Source of the DNA: CAZYPH01 sp964649095
GTDB taxonomy: Bacteria > Bdellovibrionota > UBA1018 > UBA923
Assembly (NCBI GenBank): GCA_964649095.1
Contig: CAZYPH010000086.1
Location: 1 to 10,223, forward strand
Length of the DNA: 10,223 nt
Reading direction: 5' to 3'
Shown one piece after another: positions 6,670 to 10,223 of this stretch. Each line of letters begins with the position of its first letter. Position 1 is the first letter of the stretch. The position numbers and the translations under genes were made by a program. The notes under the pieces were generated by a model, which ran no database searches, was not told the origin of the DNA, and saw only the letters and a program-made list of their open reading frames with translations.

Positions 6670-6672
6670 ATG

Positions 6673-6977
6673 GACTGTCTTTGCGCATTAGTGTCATAGA
6701 TCTGCCTCGTCTTCTTTGATGGCCTCTCCATCGTGAATCTTCGGCACCGAAATATTATATTTAGAGTCAAAGTGGCCCCCTGGGGCGATGACTCTTTTGC
6801 CCTTGCCGAGGTCAATTTTATCTACTTTTAAGTCTTCGAGCCATGGCTGGCCTGTGGCATCTGCAAGATGAAGAAACAGGCGCTTCACTTTTATTGATTT
6901 GCAGGCTTCAAGCAGCGACTGCACTAGGTGTGGCCTGAGTGCGCGCAGGCCTTCGAATAGGAGTTTCGCTTCTTCAT
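6673..6977 (-). pseudogene. Duplicated abiEi 3' fragment with the first codons of abiEii
   Basis: This is copy 2 of the 305-base repeat at 4072-4376, with one mismatch. It encodes the C-terminal ~95 residues of AbiEi, from about EEAKLLFEGLRALRPH to the EDEADL stop, and then MTLMRKDS of AbiEii before the sequence diverges at 6672. An ATG at 7005 would open a frame into it (MNSWMVSRWHEEAKLL), giving a 103-residue product without the DNA-binding half. Near-perfect identity indicates a recent copy or gene conversion. It is presumably non-functional as a toxin-antitoxin gene, though a free C-terminal antitoxin domain might still bind something. Confidence 0.85.
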
Positions 6978-7657
6978 GCCATCGCGATACCATCCACGAG
7001 TTCAATCCGAATTTGAACAGGCATCACTGTCGTCCCTTCAATAGAAAAACTTTTTGGAGCGCGGTCATTACGTCTGTAATTTTTGCAGGCGTTTTTTCCA
7101 TCACTTGTTTGAATTGTGCTTCGGGCAATTGTCCGAGTTTTCCAATCGCTGTACTGATGTCTTTTGCGGGTATGCTGGTAGATATTCGCAAGGGCGTTGA
7201 TAAGTGGAATTCCTGATTCGGAAATCTTTACGTTTTTGCAGATAAGGTCGAAGTATTCATCGTCGAGTAGAATCGCCGAAAGTTTTTCTGCCGTAGAATC
7301 AGTGATCGGAACAGTGTGCTGATCTTTATCAAGCTCAAGCCCAAGTTCATTTCGAGCGAAAATTTCGATCATCTTCGGACACTCGGCTTTTGTCGGATTT
7401 TTGAAGCGGTAATATCGCGGAAGCTTTTCCGTGGCTTCTTTCGAGTTGTAACCGCCGTCTTTGACGTAAGCGAGAACTCGGGTGTTCAAATCTTTGGATC
7501 GGGCGATCACGACAAGATCCACGTCTTTTGTTGCTCGGAACTCAAGGCCCTGGTCATCCATCAAAATGGAAGCAGCCCCGCCACCGATGATGACGTAGTG
7601 TTTTTCAAGCCCTTTGAGATAATCGCAAAAGTGATCGAAACCGTGTGGACGTGCCAT
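6974..7657 (-). CDS. AbiEii-type nucleotidyltransferase, C-terminus probably replaced
   Basis: The 227-residue frame starts with a nucleotidyltransferase domain: YVIIGGGAASILMDDQ (Gly25-Gly26), then FRATKDVDLVVI with intact Asp45-x-Asp47, LPRYYRFKNP, and PITDSTAEKLSAILLDDEYF. Relatives continue with a helical segment containing a conserved Lys and an IPLKAxAWLDL-like motif. Here the family pattern fades after SGIPLI (about nt 7205), and the remaining ~75 residues look non-native. The start abuts the stop of the MarR-like gene (TAAATG), so translation is coupled. It is probably the toxin partner of a type IV-like pair and is likely damaged. The core motifs are seen directly; the loss of the C-terminus is inferred from remembered family members. 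Confidence 0.75.
   Translation of the reverse strand: MARPHGFDHFCDYLKGLEKHYVIIGGGAASILMDDQGLEFRATKDVDLVVIARSKDLNTRVLAYVKDGGYNSKEATEKLPRYYRFKNPTKAECPKMIEIFARNELGLELDKDQHTVPITDSTAEKLSAILLDDEYFDLICKNVKISESGIPLINALANIYQHTRKRHQYSDWKTRTIARSTIQTSDGKNACKNYRRNDRAPKSFSIEGTTVMPVQIRIELVDGIAMA
6978..7227 (-). other. Foreign junction: tail of one gene coupled to the start of another
   Basis: On the minus strand a frame open from 7227 encodes PAKDISTAIGKLGQLPEAQF and a continuation through MTALQKVFLLKGRQ to TGA 7026-7024. That TGA overlaps an ATG (TGATG, 7024-7022) that starts MPVQIRIELVDGIAMA. The second frame is cut by the duplicated abiEi fragment. This looks like the end and beginning of two translationally coupled genes of unknown identity. 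In another frame the same DNA serves as the unusual C-terminus of the 7657 nucleotidyltransferase. Confidence 0.4.
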
Positions 7658-8713
7658 TTAGTTTTTCTTTCTGATTAGCCCGTAAGGTTTTAGCATTTCG
7701 TCGAGAGCCATTTGCACGCGCTCGTCGGGATGATTTCTCATCGTGAAAAATAGCTCGATGGGATTTAACACTCCCCGTAGAGCAAAAAGGTGCGGCGGTT
7801 CCTTCCAGATCTGGATGGTGCTCGCGGTATGAACATCGCTAAATGGAATCTCACCTGTTTTGCCTTTATAGCTTTCGCGGAATTCCTTCACGCTCATTGC
7901 GAGGCTTGCCGTTGCGCCTGCTGCGAGATTGGAATACTGCGCGAGGGCGGTTTCGCCGGCGAGGCAGAAGGTTTCTCGATTCTTCGGAAGGTAGTTGGTT
8001 TCTGCTTCACGGAAAAATGGAGCGAGCGGCAAATGCAAGATTTTCTGCCAAGTTTTTTCGACATCCGCTTTTGTGAAACGACGAGTTGGCCCCGCCCCCC
8101 TGGCGAGTAAAAGGCCATGCGCGACAAGCTCTTTTAGGGTCAGGCTTAATTTCGTCATCGAATGATCAACGCCTTGTTGATGTAGTTTCTCGTGAAGCCC
8201 CTTTAGGGTGAACTCGGCTGGAATTTGATTGGTCAAAACACCCGCGGCGAGCTTAAGGGCAAAGGGCGTGAGCGCTTCATTCTTGTTCTCGACTCGGATC
8301 GTTCGATTTTCCTGAAAACGTTTGAGGCGATCAAATTTCAGACCAAGTTCAGGCGCATAGACCGACTCGTTTTTGTAAATGAAGGCGATATTGAATTTGA
8401 CGAGCAAAGGTCGGTGTTTGGCCGGGAGGTTGTCTGCGATAATGAGCACGGGTGCTTTGAACCTTGCGACGAGCTGCCGGTAAAGGCGCATCAAATGTTC
8501 AAATGCGACTCCCAGCTGAGGTTGGACGAGGTAAAGAAACGGCTCGTTTGGTTCCCCAAGGCGGGCGAGCTCGAAAACCCGCACGGCGCTTTTGACCCAA
8601 ACCGGCAAGCCATTTAGGGCGCTGTGAGCTAAAGTCTTGGCGACTCCTGTCGTATGCTGAGGGTAGAGGCGATTAAGAGCGTCTATGTTTTGATTTAGGC
8701 CAGCCTTATCCAT
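7658..8713 (-). CDS. MarR-like/AbiEi-type antitoxin and regulator paired with the nucleotidyltransferase
   Basis: The 351-residue protein has three visible parts. An N-terminal region (about 30-130) includes PVLIIADNLPAKHRPLL and FNIAFIYKNESVYAPELGL, a pattern of the long MarR-annotated proteins that accompany AbiEii-type nucleotidyltransferases. A winged helix lies at about 150-220 (FTLKGLHEKLHQQGV through ELVAHGLLLARGAGPTRRF). The C-terminal domain contains LAGETALAQYSNLA and PIELFFTMRNHPDERVQMAL. Its stop touches the partner's ATG. It probably acts as antitoxin and autorepressor. No Shine-Dalgarno sequence precedes the ATG; a TATAGT box sits 5 bases upstream. The frame is uninterrupted. 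The pair lies between two halves of a duplicated abiEi gene. Confidence 0.75.
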   Translation of the reverse strand: MDKAGLNQNIDALNRLYPQHTTGVAKTLAHSALNGLPVWVKSAVRVFELARLGEPNEPFLYLVQPQLGVAFEHLMRLYRQLVARFKAPVLIIADNLPAKHRPLLVKFNIAFIYKNESVYAPELGLKFDRLKRFQENRTIRVENKNEALTPFALKLAAGVLTNQIPAEFTLKGLHEKLHQQGVDHSMTKLSLTLKELVAHGLLLARGAGPTRRFTKADVEKTWQKILHLPLAPFFREAETNYLPKNRETFCLAGETALAQYSNLAAGATASLAMSVKEFRESYKGKTGEIPFSDVHTASTIQIWKEPPHLFALRGVLNPIELFFTMRNHPDERVQMALDEMLKPYGLIRKKN

Positions 8714-8718
8714 TTAAT

Positions 8719-8749
8719 ACTATAATAACGCATATCTACATTTTTTCAA
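8719..8749 (-). promoter_or_regulatory. Sigma70-like promoter of the MarR-like/nucleotidyltransferase pair
   Basis: On the minus strand, TTGAAA (8749-8744) is followed after 19 bases by TATAGT (8724-8719), with only ATTAA before the ATG. This again suggests a leaderless transcript. I see no clear palindrome here. Confidence 0.45.
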
Positions 8750-8920
8750 ACAACATTTATATTTTAATAAAAGTGTGTTAAGAAATGGTAAGTATATGAT
8801 AATAATTAAGTTATTTAGATTTATCTCACGATGAGAGCTGTGGCACTCAATGGCCGAGTTTATTCTCCGTCGGCGAGTCCCGGTGTTGGTGAACGCTCGA
8901 GTCCACCAATCTGCATGGCC
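8750..8920. other. AT-rich spacer and left junction of the truncated abiEi copy
   Basis: About 8750-8825 is AT-rich DNA upstream of the MarR-like gene. From about 8830 to 8920 the composition becomes mixed, and it supplies the unrelated tail (AMQIGGLERSPTPGLADGE) of the truncated abiEi frame. I recognise nothing else in it. Confidence 0.4.
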
Positions 8921-9132
8921 TGGATCGCGTAGAGAGCGCCCTGCCAGTTGACCTTGTCGCCCGAGCGGATGAAGGCGCCGTGGTCCATTCGTTCAAGCCA
9001 CTGGGTGTTTTCGTACTTGTGGGCGATTTGTTGATAAATGCCGTTCGATTCTAGCCAGTTAGAAAGTGCTACGGTGCCATACGGCCAAAGTTTGAGAGCC
9101 TGGTTTACTTTACTTGCTGAACCACTACCCAT
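8860..9132 (-). pseudogene. Truncated second abiEi copy (N-terminal part)
   Basis: The 90-residue frame reproduces the first ~70 residues of the intact AbiEi with substitutions (MGSGSASKVNQALKLWPYGT; LESNGIYQQIAHKYENTQWL). It then leaves the alignment after LYAIQ and ends in an unrelated 18-19 residue tail. The winged-helix half is present, so it could still bind an operator, but the antitoxin domain is missing. The upstream promoter is duplicated with it: TAGAAT is intact, -35 TTTACC has become TTCACC, and one arm of the inverted repeat is altered (GTAGT for ATAGT). Confidence 0.8.
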
Positions 9133-9204
9133 AGTTGTTATTCTACATGTAGTATAAACTATTGGTGAAGGGGCCTAAGCCGCTCGAGACGGGTTCTTTT
9201 TTGG
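8921..9204. repeat. 284-base direct repeat, copy 2 (abiEi promoter and N-terminal codons)
   Basis: Aligns without gaps to 4706-4989 at about 94% identity, in the same orientation. This is clearly more diverged than the 305-base repeat. It overlaps the last ten codons of the DUF2283 gene. Confidence 0.9.
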
Positions 9205-9450
9205 GGTAGGTTCTTTTGCTAAACTACTTAAGTTTAGAATTTGGATTTCGATGACGTTGTGTTCTGCGTCTTCACAAAACACAAATCCGTCTTTGAGGTA
9301 CGACCTGGCTTCGATGCCAGGGGCCAGTTTGATCGACGCAAAGTCGGCCTCTCGATCAATAAATATTTGAGGGGTAATTTCTCGACGCCGTGGCGTTTTA
9401 CTGCGTGTCACTTTTTTGCGAATCGAACCATTACGGTGAGTACCACCCAT
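9175..9450 (-). CDS. DUF2283-family protein, putative antitoxin of the DUF4258 pair
   Basis: The 91-residue protein carries a DUF2283-like core at about residues 28-78: FIDREADFASIKLAPG, a variable strand, then DGFVFCEDAEHNVIEIQILN. In this family the usual pattern is YDxEADxLYI, a turn with D-x-x-G, and IEIL. The basic N-terminus (RKKVTRSKTPRRR) may contact DNA or RNA. The start at ATG 9450 is supported by GAGGGAG about 5 bases upstream and overlaps the DUF4258 gene by 43 bases. A GTG at 9411 overlapping that gene's stop is possible but lacks a ribosome binding site. DUF2283 genes commonly follow DUF4258 genes as predicted toxin-antitoxin pairs. The stop is 42 bases before the truncated abiEi copy. 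Confidence 0.75.
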   Translation of the reverse strand: MGGTHRNGSIRKKVTRSKTPRRREITPQIFIDREADFASIKLAPGIEARSYLKDGFVFCEDAEHNVIEIQILNLSSLAKEPTPKKNPSRAA

Positions 9451-9665
9451 AATTCTCCCTCTATTCTTTCTAGTACTACTGCGGCCAGCATATTATCTGA
9501 ACGATCCGGAAAGTGTTTGGCGAAAATCCACTTTGGGCCCTGTTGTATTCTGTGATCGGGCGACAGGATGATTGAATTCATCTCCTCTATTGAAATTTGA
9601 CGCTCAAAAATCCGCTCCAGTGCATGCGGGGAACAGACCCATTTTTTTATTTGAAAAATCTTCAT
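9408..9665 (-). CDS. DUF4258-family protein, putative RNase-like toxin
   Basis: The 85-residue protein matches DUF4258: SPHALERIFERQISIEEM (the S-x-H-A-x-x-R-x-x-x-R motif at about 12-22), then ILSPDHRIQQGPKWIFAKHF, then VVLERIEGELWVVLTVMVRF. Family members are small proteins that are usually grouped with RelE/BrnT-type toxins. His14 and the two Arg residues are the likely functional positions. It is the first gene of a pair, and DUF2283 overlaps its 3' end. A weak AAGG lies 3-4 bases before the ATG. A 40-base scrap of the same gene is found at 3086-3125. The frame is uninterrupted. The RNase role is a family-level prediction. Confidence 0.78.
   Translation of the reverse strand: MKIFQIKKWVCSPHALERIFERQISIEEMNSIILSPDHRIQQGPKWIFAKHFPDRSDNMLAAVVLERIEGELWVVLTVMVRFAKK
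9446..9485. repeat. 40-base exact repeat, copy 2 (inside the DUF4258 gene)
   Basis: Identical to 3086-3125 in the same orientation. Here it is part of the intact gene and includes the ribosome binding site and ATG of DUF2283. Confidence 0.9.
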
Positions 9666-9814
9666 AGCCTTCGAGTCTTATAGTTTAGAGCCTCTGAAGT
9701 TCATTTTACTGATTTTAATCTTTTAAAGCCACACCACACCCCATCACCGGTAAAAATATTCATGACGGATTGCGTTACATAAGAGCGCGCAGCATGTTCT
9801 CTAGCAAACTCAAC

Positions 9815-9821
9815 GAGGGGG
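9815..9821 (+). promoter_or_regulatory. Ribosome binding site choosing GTG 9829
   Basis: GAGGGGG lies 7 bases before GTG 9829 and supports this non-ATG start for the third exported-protein gene. Confidence 0.7.
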
Positions 9822-9828
9822 TTCTTGC

Positions 9829-10223
9829 GTGGCTATACGACTTTTGGGTCTCATTCTTATTTTGATTACTGTGCCTAGTTTTGCGGGTGATCGGCCGGCG
9901 CGGCGGATGCGGACGGCCGTGCGTCTGGGGTACGCCGCTCACGAACTGTGTGATGTTGTGTTGAGTGGGGCCGCAAGGCCCAACAGTGGCGATCCTTCAG
10001 CTGTCGATGCCGATGCTCTGCCTCGCCAACTCCACTTGGCGTCGGACGATTTGAGGGCGGTTTTGCTTTCGGATGAGCTTCCGAGTGACGCAGTCCTATC
10101 GGTAGAGTTCCACATCAATTACGACCTGCCTGCCGATACACCGCGAGAGGCGCGACGATCGCATTTTCACGAGCGTTTAGCGTATCTTCAAGAAAGGCTG
10201 CGTGCGCATTTGGAGTTGGCGAC
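9829..10223 (+). CDS. Exported protein of unknown function, start only (runs off the right edge)
   Basis: A frame open for 131 codons begins at GTG 9829 and has no stop before the window ends. The first 20 residues form a clean Sec signal peptide: Arg4, a hydrophobic core LLGLILILITVPS, and FAG with probable cleavage after Ala. The mature part starts DRPARRMRTAVRLGYAAHEL and is rich in Ala, Leu, Asp and Arg; nothing in it matches a family I know. It has the same orientation as the two other exported-protein genes, each next to a minus-strand toxin-antitoxin module. The upstream gap (9666-9828) would hold divergent promoters for this gene and DUF4258. I see only weak candidates there. Confidence 0.75.
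   Translation, partial: MAIRLLGLILILITVPSFAGDRPARRMRTAVRLGYAAHELCDVVLSGAARPNSGDPSAVDADALPRQLHLASDDLRAVLLSDELPSDAVLSVEFHINYDLPADTPREARRSHFHERLAYLQERLRAHLELA

Noticed and set aside
7316..8617. Plus-strand frames of 65-130 codons opposite the MarR-like and nucleotidyltransferase genes
   Set aside because: The minus-strand genes have clear family motifs and coupled starts, so these are antisense shadows.
6673..9204. Duplication as an insertion sequence or transposon
   Set aside because: No transposase, terminal inverted repeats or target-site duplications are visible at the junctions.
3086..9485. Repeats as a CRISPR array or integron attC sites
   Set aside because: The repeats are few, long and unevenly spaced, they lie inside genes, and they lack the regular spacers of CRISPR or the paired core sites of attC elements.

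Overview
The window looks like accessory DNA from a bacterium, probably Gram-negative. Three proteins carry Sec-type signal peptides, the genes use ordinary sigma70-like promoters, and there is no rRNA, tRNA, replication or core metabolic gene to fix the lineage. I cannot place the organism from this sequence. There is also no transposase, integrase or recognisable phage structural gene.

The layout alternates between two kinds of content. Minus-strand modules of toxin-antitoxin type are: (1) an XRE-like helix-turn-helix protein with a short, degenerate DUF6036 nucleotidyltransferase (20-826); (2) an apparently intact AbiEi/AbiEii type IV pair (3167-4917); (3) a MarR-like/AbiEii-type nucleotidyltransferase pair (about 7200-8713); and (4) a DUF4258/DUF2283 pair (9175-9665). 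Between them lie three plus-strand genes for exported proteins of unknown function. The first (1192-2711) has its signal peptide put out of frame by an octamer repeat. The second (5192-6669) is split by a one-base frameshift. The third starts at 9829 and runs off the right edge.

The toxin-antitoxin DNA is heavily duplicated. The 3' part of abiEi plus the first codons of abiEii recurs almost identically at 6673-6977. The abiEi promoter plus its first ~70 codons recurs at 8921-9204 with about 94% identity. The MarR/nucleotidyltransferase pair sits between these two halves, as if inserted into a second abiEi copy. Scraps of the DUF4258/DUF2283 genes also lie upstream of the intact abiEi (about 4960-5031) and downstream of abiEii (3086-3125). 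An ancestral unit DUF4258-DUF2283-AbiEi-AbiEii therefore probably existed in at least two copies that have decayed differently.

In modules 1-3 the first gene has no Shine-Dalgarno sequence, and a sigma70-like -10 box lies only 5-7 bases before the ATG. This suggests leaderless mRNAs. In modules 1 and 2 an inverted repeat sits at the promoter and would suit autorepression by the antitoxin. The strongest leads are the possible phase-variable switch of the first secreted gene and the nested structure of the toxin-antitoxin duplications.
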